From assembly GCF_003346715.1 (NCBI RefSeq), contig NZ_QQPQ01000002.1, positions 166,294-230,293 of the forward strand: a DNA stretch of 64,000 bases, written 5' to 3'. This stretch comes from Oceanispirochaeta sp. M1. Its GTDB lineage: Bacteria; Spirochaetota; Spirochaetia; DSM-2461. The position numbers and the translations under genes are program-made. How positions within the stretch are numbered: the stretch's first letter is position 1; every line of letters begins with the position of its first letter. Positions 36,139 through 44,707 of the stretch are shown in pieces. Under the pieces are notes generated by a model. The model was not told the origin of the DNA. It searched no databases and saw only the letters and a list, made by a program, of their open reading frames with translations.

Positions 36139-37053
36139 CTAGAGCTCGTCAATTTTTGGCTCTTGCACCAGAGCGTCAAATTTAAAGTATTTCATGTATA
36201 CGACACCTAAGAGGGTACCGACCAGAACCAATACGGCAGCCAGAGCTGCACCGAAACCATATTGGAAATTACCCCAATAGTTATTCAGAGCCTTGTGATA
36301 GGACCATAGAGACCAGACTTCTGTATTGAAATTCCCATCTGTCAGTATCATGATGTACTCAAAAGAAGTCAGCAGAGACAGAGTCTGATAAGTGACAACA
36401 AAGAGCAGAGGCCAACGAAGCTGAGGAATAATAATATGTCTGATCCTCTGTACATAAGATGCCCCGTCTACCAGTGAAGAGACCATAATATCCTGAGGGA
36501 TTGCTTCAATCGCAGAGGAAAAAATTATCATACCGAAGGAAGCGCCGATATAGCCGTTTATCAGAATGATAAACAAAAATGCATATTCGGGAACCCAGTT
36601 TGAAGTGGACAAACCGAAGGGTATTCTAAAGAGCTGATTGATTACACCATATGGTGCATCTGCAGCCAGCATGGACCACATCAGCACGTAAACAACCGGC
36701 GGTGTGATTCGGGGCAAGAGCCAGGCAGCCCTGAAAAAACCACCGATACTTTTTTTCAGATGATTTGTAATAATGGCTATTAAAAGCCCCAGTCCTACAT
36801 TGAAAAAAATCAATGTGATTGAGACATACTTCAAAGTTGCAATGAAATTAGTGATTGAATCGGGATGCTGGGCTATTTTAATATAATTTTTAAAGCCCAC
36901 CCACTTCCATGCGGAAAAACCTGTTACTGAACTCATATCAGTTGTAGAAATACCGATCGTCATAATAACAGGGATAAAGAAAAAAGTGATAACCAGTACG
37001 ATGGCCGGCATCATAAACCACAGGCCTATCAGATTCCGTTTTTCTTTTTCCAA
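36139..37053 (-). CDS. ABC permease, MalF/UgpA-type
   Basis: 304 aa, six hydrophobic spans (first: LWFMMPAIVLVITFFFIPVIM). The EAA loop is IMVSSLVDGASYVQRIRHIIIPQL, with Ser-Ser instead of Glu-Ala at the start. A stem-loop lies between it and the upstream binding-protein gene. Confidence 0.92.
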   Translation of the reverse strand: MEKEKRNLIGLWFMMPAIVLVITFFFIPVIMTIGISTTDMSSVTGFSAWKWVGFKNYIKIAQHPDSITNFIATLKYVSITLIFFNVGLGLLIAIITNHLKKSIGGFFRAAWLLPRITPPVVYVLMWSMLAADAPYGVINQLFRIPFGLSTSNWVPEYAFLFIILINGYIGASFGMIIFSSAIEAIPQDIMVSSLVDGASYVQRIRHIIIPQLRWPLLFVVTYQTLSLLTSFEYIMILTDGNFNTEVWSLWSYHKALNNYWGNFQYGFGAALAAVLVLVGTLLGVVYMKYFKFDALVQEPKIDEL

Positions 37054-37111
37054 TTTTGACCTCCTTTACTTCAATATTCATACTCCGGGGGAGTAAAATC
37101 AATAATAAGAA

Positions 37112-37153
37112 AAATCCCTCCGATTCCCAGTTGAATGGAAACAGGAGGGATTT
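37112..37153 (-). terminator. Stem-loop between binding-protein and permease genes
   Basis: AAATCCCTCC (37112-37121) pairs with GGAGGGATTT (37144-37153), loop of 22. On the minus strand no long T run follows, so partial termination or mRNA protection is likely. Confidence 0.6.
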
Positions 37154-37169
37154 CAAAACTTTACATTAA

Positions 37170-38555
37170 TCAGCGAACAATCAGCTGATCTTCAATCTCA
37201 ATTTTCATTACCTTAATTGCATCATCTGCTGCCTGCTCGGGTGTTTTATCTCCCTGTTCTGCAGAAACCATACCTTCCCAGAATGCATCGAACCAGAGTC
37301 CGTACATAACATGATTGGGCTGATAGAAGTTATTATCCAGAAGATATGTCACATCCGCAAGAAATTTGCTCTCTTTGTAGGGTGCAAAATCACTCTGAGA
37401 TTTAAGGATTCCCAGATGACCGCTTTCTACGGCATGACGGGTATTCCTTTCGGTCGTTGACATCAGAGCAATAAGACGTATTGCCAGATCCTGATGCTTA
37501 TTTCCAGAAGCATCTTCACTGGATACAAGATAGACCAGAGGATGTGAGAGAGTTACCCCTTTTTCACCTCTGATTCCGGAAGGTTCATAACCAAAGCCAA
37601 CGTTTGACCAAAGGGTATCTTCTCCGCCGACTGCATAGTTTTTTGCCCAGTCCGCCCACATCCAGGTTCCACCGTTCCAGAACAGAGCCTTGTTATTTGC
37701 GACAACATCATGCCAGATTTTCCACTCTGTACCTATGTACTTTCCAGGGGTTACACCTGTTGTGACTGTTTTTCTCTGAAAATCATAGAAATTTACAAGA
37801 GCATCACGATCGATGATCAGTTTATCCTGATCTGCATCATAAAATTCTCCGCCATAAGCTTTGTAGAACTGGACAAAGTCGCCACCCTTTCGAGGTCTGT
37901 GCCAGTATCCGTAACCAGGTTCAACAATTCCTTTATCCACTGCTTCTTTTGCAGTTACAAGCAGATCATCAAGAGTAAAACGACCTTCTGCCATATCTGA
38001 GGGAAGAGCAGCAATTCGTGCATCATCCCATCCCAGCATCTTCAGTTTTGTAGTACTGAAGTACATGGGACGAGCCTCAGTATCCTGTGGAATACCCCAT
38101 ACTTCATTCTGCCAATACGAGGACTGCCAGAGACTGTCGAAAATATCATCAAACTGGGGTGCCAGAGCTTTTACACCCTGTACTGAATCACTGACAGGAA
38201 CGATATAACCGGCACGGCTCCAGACAGGAATATCTTCATGACCGGAACATACAATTGCAGGAGCTTCGCCCGCATCGGCGGCCAGAGAATATTTTTTCTT
38301 ATAATTACCCCAATCACCTTCATCCAGATAGGCTTCAACTTCAACTGTAATATCGCTGCCTTCCGCCTTGAGCTGAGCATTTAACTCCTCAACTGCCTCT
38401 ACAGCAAGATCTGCTCTCCAATGATTTATTCCGCCTTCTCTTGTCCAGACAGCAAGTGTTACTGTTTCAGGTCCGTCCTTTACCTCCTGAGATCCAGTCG
38501 CCATAAGCGGTAGAGACATGAGCACTAATAATAGAACCACTATTGCTTTTTTCAT
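37170..38555 (-). CDS. Extracellular solute-binding protein of the UgpC-type importer
   Basis: 461 aa from the ATG at 38555, preceded by AAAGGAGG. Signal peptide MKKAIVVLLLVLMSLPLMA before TGSQEV. Family-1 fold: VTLAVWTREGGINHWRADLAV, EAPAIVCSGHEDIPVWSRAGYIVPVS, ALFWNGGTWMWADWAK, and a C-terminal AEQGDKTPEQAADDAIKVMK motif. Unusually aromatic-rich. The neighbouring GDPD suggests a glycerophosphodiester or related polyol phosphate as ligand (inference); a sugar is equally possible. Confidence 0.88.
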   Translation of the reverse strand: MKKAIVVLLLVLMSLPLMATGSQEVKDGPETVTLAVWTREGGINHWRADLAVEAVEELNAQLKAEGSDITVEVEAYLDEGDWGNYKKKYSLAADAGEAPAIVCSGHEDIPVWSRAGYIVPVSDSVQGVKALAPQFDDIFDSLWQSSYWQNEVWGIPQDTEARPMYFSTTKLKMLGWDDARIAALPSDMAEGRFTLDDLLVTAKEAVDKGIVEPGYGYWHRPRKGGDFVQFYKAYGGEFYDADQDKLIIDRDALVNFYDFQRKTVTTGVTPGKYIGTEWKIWHDVVANNKALFWNGGTWMWADWAKNYAVGGEDTLWSNVGFGYEPSGIRGEKGVTLSHPLVYLVSSEDASGNKHQDLAIRLIALMSTTERNTRHAVESGHLGILKSQSDFAPYKESKFLADVTYLLDNNFYQPNHVMYGLWFDAFWEGMVSAEQGDKTPEQAADDAIKVMKIEIEDQLIVR

Positions 38556-38591
38556 AAAAGCCTCCTTTTTTTGCAACTCTTTAGAAACTTA

Positions 38592-38620
38592 TTGCATTAC
38601 CTTTGCATTAGGTATATGAT
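38592..38620 (+). promoter_or_regulatory. Promoter of the LacI-family gene overlapping a direct repeat
   Basis: TTGCAT (38592-38597), 17-bp spacer, TATGAT (38615-38620). TTGCATTA occurs at 38592-38599 and again at 38603-38610, 11 bp apart, one helical turn. The first copy is the -35 box itself and the second lies in the spacer, so a protein bound here would block the gene; autoregulation by the LacI-type protein is likely. Confidence 0.55.
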
Positions 38621-38621
38621 T

Positions 38622-38649
38622 ACTTTACAATACATCTGGGAAATGTCAA
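38622..38649 (-). promoter_or_regulatory. Promoter of the UgpC-type importer operon
   Basis: On the minus strand TTGACA (38649-38644), 16-bp spacer, TAAAGT (38627-38622). The TTGCATTA repeats at 38592-38610 fall just downstream of the predicted start, an ideal repressor position. The -35 overlaps the ribosome-binding region of the divergent regulator gene. Confidence 0.5.
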
Positions 38650-38658
38650 GGTATAAAA

Positions 38659-39663
38659 ATGGACAAGCCAATTAGACTTAAAAATATTGCGGACAAACTG
38701 GGAATCTCATTATCAACAGTATCCAGGGTTCTCAACGACAAACCGGGGATCAGTCAGAAAACTAGAGATCTCGTTATGAATGAATTGAAACAGCATAAAG
38801 ATGATTTTACACCTATTATTAAGTCAACAATGCCGTCAAATGGCAGGTTCATTGGAATAATAGGAAGACAAAGAGTCGGACAGCTGGATTCTGTTTACTT
38901 TCATCATTCTACTCTTGCCTTTGATGAGACACTTCATAAACAAGGTTATCAGAGCCTTGTTATTCCTGTTTCAGAAGAGGATATGGAGAATCCTTCAGGA
39001 TTAAGAGCTCTTCAGTCGGATAGCTGTGATGGTTACATTTTAAGAGGTCAGAGCCTCAGCCCCAGGTTCATAATGGAGATACAGTCACTGGGCAAACCAA
39101 TTGTTCTTCTCGAAAATAACCTGACAGAGAACCGGATGAATTGTGTAGTCTGTGATGACAGGGAAGGAGCTTTCACCTTAACCGAACATTTAATAAACAG
39201 AGAATATAAAAATATCATTCATATAACAGGCCCTGAACGCTGGTATAACAACAAGCAGAGAATAGCAGGGTATACGGAAGCAATGAACAAAGCCGGGTTG
39301 GACACAATTATTCTGCAAAGAAATGATACAACCATACAAACCGGAGAAAAAGTATTTGATGACATAATAGATCTGCTCAAAGAGAGAACTGCTGTGTTTG
39401 CTGTTAATGATGCAATGGCCATCGGCCTGCTCAATCGAGCAAGACAGGAAAGAATTGAAATCCCTTCAATGATGGCAATTGCCGGTTTTGATGATATCCC
39501 ATGGGCCTCTATGACCTACCCTCCTCTGACAACCACACATATTCATATTGAAAAGATGGGAGAATTAGCCGCCCTGCGGATTCTGCAGTTACTGGCCGAT
39601 CCTGATTCTCCGGCCGTAGAGATGAAGATGCCTGTAGATTTAGTAATCAGAGAAACTACATGA
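38659..39663 (+). CDS. LacI-family transcriptional regulator
   Basis: 334 aa. The N-terminal helix-turn-helix IRLKNIADKLGISLSTVSRVLNDKPGISQKTRD (read in parts) is classical, followed by a sugar-binding-type effector domain (GFDDIPWASMTYPPLTTTHI near the end). Divergent from the importer operon and 22 bp upstream of the GDPD gene, so it most likely represses both. The effector is unknown. Confidence 0.93.
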   Translation: MDKPIRLKNIADKLGISLSTVSRVLNDKPGISQKTRDLVMNELKQHKDDFTPIIKSTMPSNGRFIGIIGRQRVGQLDSVYFHHSTLAFDETLHKQGYQSLVIPVSEEDMENPSGLRALQSDSCDGYILRGQSLSPRFIMEIQSLGKPIVLLENNLTENRMNCVVCDDREGAFTLTEHLINREYKNIIHITGPERWYNNKQRIAGYTEAMNKAGLDTIILQRNDTTIQTGEKVFDDIIDLLKERTAVFAVNDAMAIGLLNRARQERIEIPSMMAIAGFDDIPWASMTYPPLTTTHIHIEKMGELAALRILQLLADPDSPAVEMKMPVDLVIRETT

Positions 39664-39685
39664 GTACCACTTTCAGGAGACTAGG

Positions 39686-40375
39686 ATGCTAATAATCGGA
39701 CACAGAGGAGCTTCTGAAATTGCTCCGGAAAATACACTGAAGTCAATCAGAATGGCTTTGGAATCAGAAGTTGATATGATTGAAATTGATGTTTCAATCT
39801 GTAAAAGCGGAGAAGCAATTGTCATGCACGATGACAGAATCGATGCGACAACAGACGGTAAGGGATTTATCAGAGATAAGACTCTCAGGGAAATCAAAAC
39901 TCTTGATGCCGGAAAGGGCGAAGAGGTACCCACTCTGCAGGAAGTGATAGATCTGATTGACAGCCGCTGTCCTCTTAATATTGAGATTAAAGGGAGAGGA
40001 TCGGCTGAGGAAGTCTCCAGGATACTGGAAATAGAAATTTTAAAAAAAGGCCGCCGCTGGGATGATTTTCTCATATCCTCATTCGATCATTTCGAACTGG
40101 CAGAATTTAAGAAACTAAGAACAGAGGTACGTATATCACCCATTATCAGCTGTCTGCCCCTGGGCCTTGCTTCTCTTGCAGAGAATATCGGTGCCTGGTC
40201 TCTCAATCTGAATAAAGAGACTATCAATAAAGAAATTGTGGATGATGCCCATTCAAAGGGACTGAAAGTTCTGGTATTCACCATCAATGAGCCCGAAGAA
40301 CTGGCTTTAATGGAAGAATTGGGAGTAGACGGAATATTCACAAACAATAAGTTAAGAGTCCTCTCCCTGAAATAG
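39686..40375 (+). CDS. Glycerophosphodiester phosphodiesterase
   Basis: 229 aa, cytoplasmic (no signal), normal for the short UgpQ-like form. HRGASEIAPENT, MIEIDVSICKSGEAIVMHDDRID, and the internal LNIEIKGRG carry the catalytic His pair and the metal-binding Glu/Asp of the GDPD TIM barrel. The reaction splits glycerophosphodiesters to glycerol-3-phosphate and an alcohol. It is probably co-transcribed with the LacI-family gene and functionally tied to the importer at 34.2-38.6 kb, as ugpQ is to ugpBAEC. Confidence 0.93.
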   Translation: MLIIGHRGASEIAPENTLKSIRMALESEVDMIEIDVSICKSGEAIVMHDDRIDATTDGKGFIRDKTLREIKTLDAGKGEEVPTLQEVIDLIDSRCPLNIEIKGRGSAEEVSRILEIEILKKGRRWDDFLISSFDHFELAEFKKLRTEVRISPIISCLPLGLASLAENIGAWSLNLNKETINKEIVDDAHSKGLKVLVFTINEPEELALMEELGVDGIFTNNKLRVLSLK

Positions 40376-40385
40376 GAATACTCAT

Positions 40386-41435
40386 TTAAATATCAAATGT
40401 CCCGTATTTCTCTGCCGCATGAACCAGGGCTCTCATATTGGCTTCCGGAGTAAATCGACCCATGGCACAACCGCTGGAAAGGAAGAGATTTTTTCCTCCT
40501 GTTGCATCAATAAGCTCTTTGACCTTCAGGTCAACATCATTGGGGGTTCCAAGTACAAGGGGTTCGCTGGGGTCGAGATTTCCCATTAGAACCGCTTTCC
40601 CGGCAGCAATTTTGCTTGCTTCTTTCATATCCACCTGCCAGTCCAGTTCTAGGATTTTTGCACCCGTATTCACCATATCTTCCAGTATTCCATTTGTATT
40701 CCCGCAAATATGAAGACTCCATGGAATTCCATAGTCCTGAACCTGCCTGCATAATGTCTTTTCATGCTCCCAGGCAAATTGCTTATACATAGCAGGACTA
40801 ATGAGATTCGGACCGGCATAAGCATCACCGATGGAAGTAGCATGAGCTCCTGCATCTTTCTGGGCCTTGGAAAAGCTTAAACTGGCTTTTCGACACCAGT
40901 CCATTGCTTCCCAGAGAATCTCCGGATCTTCAGTCATAAGGTCCATCATTAGATTCTGGGTTCCCCTTAAAAAACAGAGCAGTGAAAATGGCCCGGGATC
41001 AGATCGTCCCATAACAAAGACATGATCGCCAATTGAATCAACCAGCCTTTCTGTGGCTTCCAACCACGCCGGGAGACGTCCATCTTTTAGAGGGTTAGGA
41101 AGCTTGAGATCTTTAACCTGTCTTAAATCACTTACAAGTGGATTATGCTCATCAACAATTGCCGGTTCATCAGGATTGTCAAAAATAACTCTGGCCCCGC
41201 AGGCTTCAGCCAGAGAAGCATCATCTATATCGATAACGCAACCGTCATATCCATATTTATTCTGACTGACAATATGGCTTTCTGCCATTTTTTTCCCATT
41301 GTTATTAATGTCACCAATTTTATATCCCGCTGTTTCCGCTGCAAACATAAATGTTTGTGGAACCACGGGAACTCTATCAGGTGTTTCAAAGTTCAATACA
41401 GCCTGACATCTCTCAAGACCTGTCATTTTGTTCAT
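40386..41435 (-). CDS. URO-D-family protein (methyltransferase-like), copy 1
   Basis: 349 aa. Uroporphyrinogen-decarboxylase fold, but nearer to the corrinoid methyltransferase branch (MtaA/CmuA): SLHICGNT followed much later by SSGCAMGRFTPEAN gives an H-x-C ... C zinc-site pattern (known of that branch), with KILELDWQVD between. GAGGAC precedes the ATG. It lies 12 bp after the desaturase-like gene, same strand, hence one operon. Copy 2 (42706-43752) is about four-fifths identical by eye. No corrinoid protein is encoded nearby. The methyl donor or other substrate is unknown. Confidence 0.85.
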   Translation of the reverse strand: MNKMTGLERCQAVLNFETPDRVPVVPQTFMFAAETAGYKIGDINNNGKKMAESHIVSQNKYGYDGCVIDIDDASLAEACGARVIFDNPDEPAIVDEHNPLVSDLRQVKDLKLPNPLKDGRLPAWLEATERLVDSIGDHVFVMGRSDPGPFSLLCFLRGTQNLMMDLMTEDPEILWEAMDWCRKASLSFSKAQKDAGAHATSIGDAYAGPNLISPAMYKQFAWEHEKTLCRQVQDYGIPWSLHICGNTNGILEDMVNTGAKILELDWQVDMKEASKIAAGKAVLMGNLDPSEPLVLGTPNDVDLKVKELIDATGGKNLFLSSGCAMGRFTPEANMRALVHAAEKYGTFDI

Positions 41436-41447
41436 TTTGTCCTCAGC

Positions 41448-42428
41448 TTATTTCTTTTCGATTTTTTTTATCTGTATCCATGTTTTAATCACTCCTTCAG
41501 GAGCCTCGGGCAAGTCGTGTTCTATAAGAGTGTGCAGTTTACCCAGATTATAGAATGGAACAGCTGCATACATATGATGCTCAATATGGTAATTCATATT
41601 CCAATAGAGAAACCTCAAAAAAGGATTTAATAGTATTGTCCGGGAGTTTAAACGGTAGTCAGAGACATCCCCTTTCATCCCTTTGTGCTGAGTCGGGTTT
41701 AGAAGATATAAAAATCCAGAACCATAGAATGGTGCCAGAGACACGATGAGAGGTATTGTCCAATAGCCAAAGTACAAACTTGCCCCAAGAATAAGCAAAT
41801 GACCGAGAAGAGTAATCCTCGCCCAGTTGATTAATTGCTGACGCCCCTTAAAACCGTCACCCGGAAAAAGAGACTCCTTCCACTCAGCACTAAATGATCC
41901 CAATCCGGTATACATTTTTCCTTTAACAATTCCCAATGAAAGTATTAGAGTTCCGAATAATGTTTCGAGAAACCCCTGAGGATTAACAAACCCTCTGAGA
42001 ATAAACTCCCTGGCAGACAATTCAATAGGCAATGAGACTTCCTGGTCAATATCTTTATGGAGAGTATAGAAATGATGTTTCCTATGGCTTTCGCTGAAAA
42101 AGACATGATTGTTCCAACTGAGAAAACTAAACAGTCTATAAAAAAAACTGTTCAACTTCTTTGATTTGAACACTGTATTATGACTCAGCTCATGAAATCC
42201 GTTAAGGATGAATGAAAAAAGAACACCGTGAACCATAAAAACAATACATATAAGAATCAACGATAAATTCTGAATACTCCAGAAAGCGGAGAAACCTGAA
42301 ACACAGAGAAAAAAGAGAAATCCAAGAGTATGAATAAGCCCCCTTAAATTGCTTCTCCTGGTTAAGTTCTTAAAGACTTTTTTCTCAACGGGTGTTTTAT
42401 ACCAGTCAATTTTTTGCTTATCAGACAT
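41448..42428 (-). CDS. Fatty-acid-desaturase-like membrane diiron enzyme
   Basis: 326 aa from the ATG at 42428, which has AGGAG upstream; the longer frame to 42479 would cover the promoter region. Three histidine clusters of the membrane desaturase/hydroxylase family: HELSH, HRKHH and NYHIEHH, with hydrophobic pairs around them (FLFFLCVSGFSAFWSIQNLSL; ILICIVFMVHGVLFSFIL). These enzymes use O2 and two iron atoms to desaturate or hydroxylate acyl chains or other substrates. First gene of an operon with URO-D copy 1. The O2 need is unusual for a fermenting spirochaete. Confidence 0.85.
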   Translation of the reverse strand: MSDKQKIDWYKTPVEKKVFKNLTRRSNLRGLIHTLGFLFFLCVSGFSAFWSIQNLSLILICIVFMVHGVLFSFILNGFHELSHNTVFKSKKLNSFFYRLFSFLSWNNHVFFSESHRKHHFYTLHKDIDQEVSLPIELSAREFILRGFVNPQGFLETLFGTLILSLGIVKGKMYTGLGSFSAEWKESLFPGDGFKGRQQLINWARITLLGHLLILGASLYFGYWTIPLIVSLAPFYGSGFLYLLNPTQHKGMKGDVSDYRLNSRTILLNPFLRFLYWNMNYHIEHHMYAAVPFYNLGKLHTLIEHDLPEAPEGVIKTWIQIKKIEKK

Positions 42429-42450
42429 ATCACAGCTCCTATATATATTC

Positions 42451-42516
42451 ATTATTACAGTGGTACAGGAGTATAACAATTATACTATTTGATATTTTCA
42501 TATGTTTTTTTGATAT
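42451..42516 (-). promoter_or_regulatory. Operator pair and -10 of the desaturase/URO-D operon
   Basis: On the minus strand ATATCAAA occurs at 42516-42509 and 42495-42488, start to start 21 bp, followed about 31 bp later by an extended -10, TG-T-AATAAT (-10 at 42456-42451), and the ATG at 42428. No good -35 lies between, as expected for an activator-dependent promoter. The 21-bp spacing is that of AraC-type half-sites. Confidence 0.7.
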
Positions 42517-42616
42517 CCTGAGGAAGGTTGAGCAAACATCTGTTTGATTGTTTTTGTATGACCGGATCAATCCGAAAAAGAAGTGTTTGTAACAAATGAG
42601 CCATAGAGATCCTTGA

Positions 42617-42684
42617 AAATATCAAAAATGCATATAGAAATATCAAAAACGTAAATATACCCAAGGTTCTCCCACATGTAAAAT
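42617..42684 (+). promoter_or_regulatory. Operator pair and -10 of URO-D copy 2
   Basis: AAATATCAAAAA occurs at 42617-42628 and 42638-42649, 21 bp apart; TAAAAT (42679-42684) is the likely -10 and ATCGGAGG precedes the ATG at 42706. The -35 position is poor. Order, orientation and spacing to the start codon (about 59-60 bp) mirror the pair on the other side of the same intergenic region. Confidence 0.7.
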
Positions 42685-42705
42685 AAAGAGTAATCGGAGG
42701 TTATT

Positions 42706-43752
42706 ATGAAAGAAATGACAAGCTTAGAGAGATGCCGGGCTGTTTTGGATCACCAGATACCCGATAGAGTTCCTGTTGTTCCGCAAACATTCATGTTTGC
42801 TGCAGAAACAGCCGGATTCAAAATCGGAAATATAAATAATAACGGAAAAAAGATGGCCGAAAGCCATATAATAAGCCAGGAGAAATACGGCTATGACGGT
42901 TGTGTTATTGATATGGATGACGCCTCATTAGCCGAGGCATGCGGAGCAAAGGTGATCTTTGACAACCCCGATGAGCCGGCTATTATTGATGAGCACAATC
43001 CCCTGGTAACAGATCTCCGGCAGTTCAAGGATATGAGACTTCCTGATCCTTTAAAGGATGGAAGGCTGCCGGCCTGGCTGGAAGCAACTGATGAACTCAT
43101 TACTGCTATTGGAGACAGGGTGTTTGTAATGGGACGATCGGATCAGGGACCTTTTGATCTTCTCTGTCTTCTCAGGGGAACGGAAAACCTGATGATGGAA
43201 TTGATTACAGAGGATCCCGAGGTTATATGGGATGCTCTGGACTGGTGTCGAAAAGCCAGTTTCCGCTTTTCTAAAGCACAGAAAGATGCAGGAGCTCATG
43301 CGACTTCCATCGGTGATGCCTATGCCGGTCCGAATCTCATCAGTCCGGCTATGTACAAGCAATTTGCCTGGGAGCATGAAAAGACATTATGCGAGCAGGT
43401 TCAAGACTATGGAATCCCATGGAGTCTCCATATTTGCGGGAATACCAATGACATTCTTGAGGATATGGTCAATACAGGTGCCAGAATACTGGAAATTGAC
43501 TGGCAGGTCGATATAAAGAAGGCCTCTGAAATTGTGAATGGGAGATCTGTACTCATGGGAAACATTGACCCAAGTGATCCCCTTGTTCATGGCAGCCCTG
43601 AATCGGTTGATCAAAAAGCTCGGGAAATAATCGAAGCCACCGGAGGAAGAAATCTTTTTCTTTCAAGCGGTTGTGCCATGGGTCGATTTACTCCAGAAGC
43701 CAATATGAGAGCCCTGGTTCAAGCTGCAAAAAAATACGGAACCTTCAACTGA
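42706..43752 (+). CDS. URO-D-family protein (methyltransferase-like), copy 2
   Basis: 348 aa, colinear with copy 1 without gaps. The same SLHICGNT and SSGCAMGRFTPEAN residues are kept, as are SIGDAYAGPNLISPAMYKQF (read in parts) and VFVMGRSD. Differences are mostly conservative and spread along the length, and codon choice differs, so this is an older duplication rather than a recent inversion. CGGAGG lies before the ATG. Monocistronic by layout and divergent from the desaturase/URO-D operon, with a matching operator pair. Confidence 0.85.
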   Translation: MKEMTSLERCRAVLDHQIPDRVPVVPQTFMFAAETAGFKIGNINNNGKKMAESHIISQEKYGYDGCVIDMDDASLAEACGAKVIFDNPDEPAIIDEHNPLVTDLRQFKDMRLPDPLKDGRLPAWLEATDELITAIGDRVFVMGRSDQGPFDLLCLLRGTENLMMELITEDPEVIWDALDWCRKASFRFSKAQKDAGAHATSIGDAYAGPNLISPAMYKQFAWEHEKTLCEQVQDYGIPWSLHICGNTNDILEDMVNTGARILEIDWQVDIKKASEIVNGRSVLMGNIDPSDPLVHGSPESVDQKAREIIEATGGRNLFLSSGCAMGRFTPEANMRALVQAAKKYGTFN

Positions 43753-43757
43753 TCTAT

Positions 43758-43802
43758 GATTCCAGGGTAGTTTTTCTGAAAAAAGGAGGGCCACCCGGAA
43801 TC
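43758..43802. terminator. Bidirectional hairpin between URO-D copy 2 and the AraC gene
   Basis: GATTCC (43758-43763) and GGGT (43765-43768) pair with ACCC (43793-43796) and GGAATC (43797-43802); inside, TTTTTC and GAAAAA can pair too. It separates two convergent genes. Confidence 0.55.
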
Positions 43803-43825
43803 AGATAGTTCTAAGTGAAGGGCTG

Positions 43826-44707
43826 TCAGTAATTTTTGGGGGAAGTTCCTGTTAATCCACGGAACCAGCTGCTGAAATAGGAACTTGAATTGAAACCGCA
43901 ATAGACAGCAGCATCCTGAACAGAACCCCTGGCAGTCAAAAATTGCCTGGCAGCATTTAAACGCTTTTCGTTATGATATTGTTTTGGTGTTTTTCCAAAT
44001 GTATCCTTGAAATACCGGGATAAATGCTCCTGTGAATATCCGGCTCTACATGAAAGTTCTCCTAAATTAATGGACTCCCGGCAATGAGCTTCTATGTAGT
44101 TCCGCACATAAGCAATCCCCTTATTTTCTGACCTGACTTCGGACTGCAGCAATCGGGCAATTCGAATAAAAATCTCAAGGATTTTCTGATAAATGATCTG
44201 TGAAGAATAGGGGTCGATCCAATGCAGCTCTTTCTTAATTGATTCAAAGAGTGGTAAAAAACCGGGTGCTTTTCTGAAGATATGGAAGTCCTCTATATTG
44301 AATTCTCCAACGATACCATCAATTTCATTGTTGTATATCTCCTGGAATTGAACAGTCTTACTTTTTTCTCTTCTCAGGAGTTGATATGGCGGGATCATAT
44401 GCCCCTCAGAAACAGCAATCTTCAGACCTGTCTGAAATCCCATCCAGTAGAACGATAGAACTTGATGATCATAAATAAATTCATGTACAGCACTGGGAGA
44501 GACTATGCATAAATCATCCTCTTCCAGATGTACTGGAGGTTTACCTTTAAACAACTCAATATCAGCAGATCCTCTGCTGACATATATTAATTCATAGCCA
44601 AAGTGATAATGGGAGCCAAAGTTACATTTCTCCATGGAATCGGAAAATCCAAAATGACTGAGTCTGGGCATTTCAGGCAGGGGCAGTTCAAATTGTTCCC
44701 TAGACAT
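43826..44707 (-). CDS. AraC-family regulator of the URO-D/desaturase module
   Basis: 293 aa. The N-terminal cupin (SHYHFGYELIYVSRGSADIELF, then HLEEDDLCIVSPSAVHEFIY) should bind the effector. The C-terminal two helix-turn-helix units are INLGELSCRAGYSQEHLSRYFKDTFGKTPKQY and VQDAAVYCGFNSSSYFSSWFRGLTGTSPKNY (read in parts). It faces URO-D copy 2 and is the nearest regulator to the two 21-bp-period operator pairs, so I assign them to it by inference. It has no close operon partner on its own strand. Confidence 0.88.
   Translation of the reverse strand: MSREQFELPLPEMPRLSHFGFSDSMEKCNFGSHYHFGYELIYVSRGSADIELFKGKPPVHLEEDDLCIVSPSAVHEFIYDHQVLSFYWMGFQTGLKIAVSEGHMIPPYQLLRREKSKTVQFQEIYNNEIDGIVGEFNIEDFHIFRKAPGFLPLFESIKKELHWIDPYSSQIIYQKILEIFIRIARLLQSEVRSENKGIAYVRNYIEAHCRESINLGELSCRAGYSQEHLSRYFKDTFGKTPKQYHNEKRLNAARQFLTARGSVQDAAVYCGFNSSSYFSSWFRGLTGTSPKNY

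Noticed and set aside
40386..43752. The two URO-D genes as a recent inverted duplication
   Set aside because: Protein identity is high but differences and synonymous codon changes are spread along the whole length, so the copies are old. No long inverted DNA repeat of near identity is seen.
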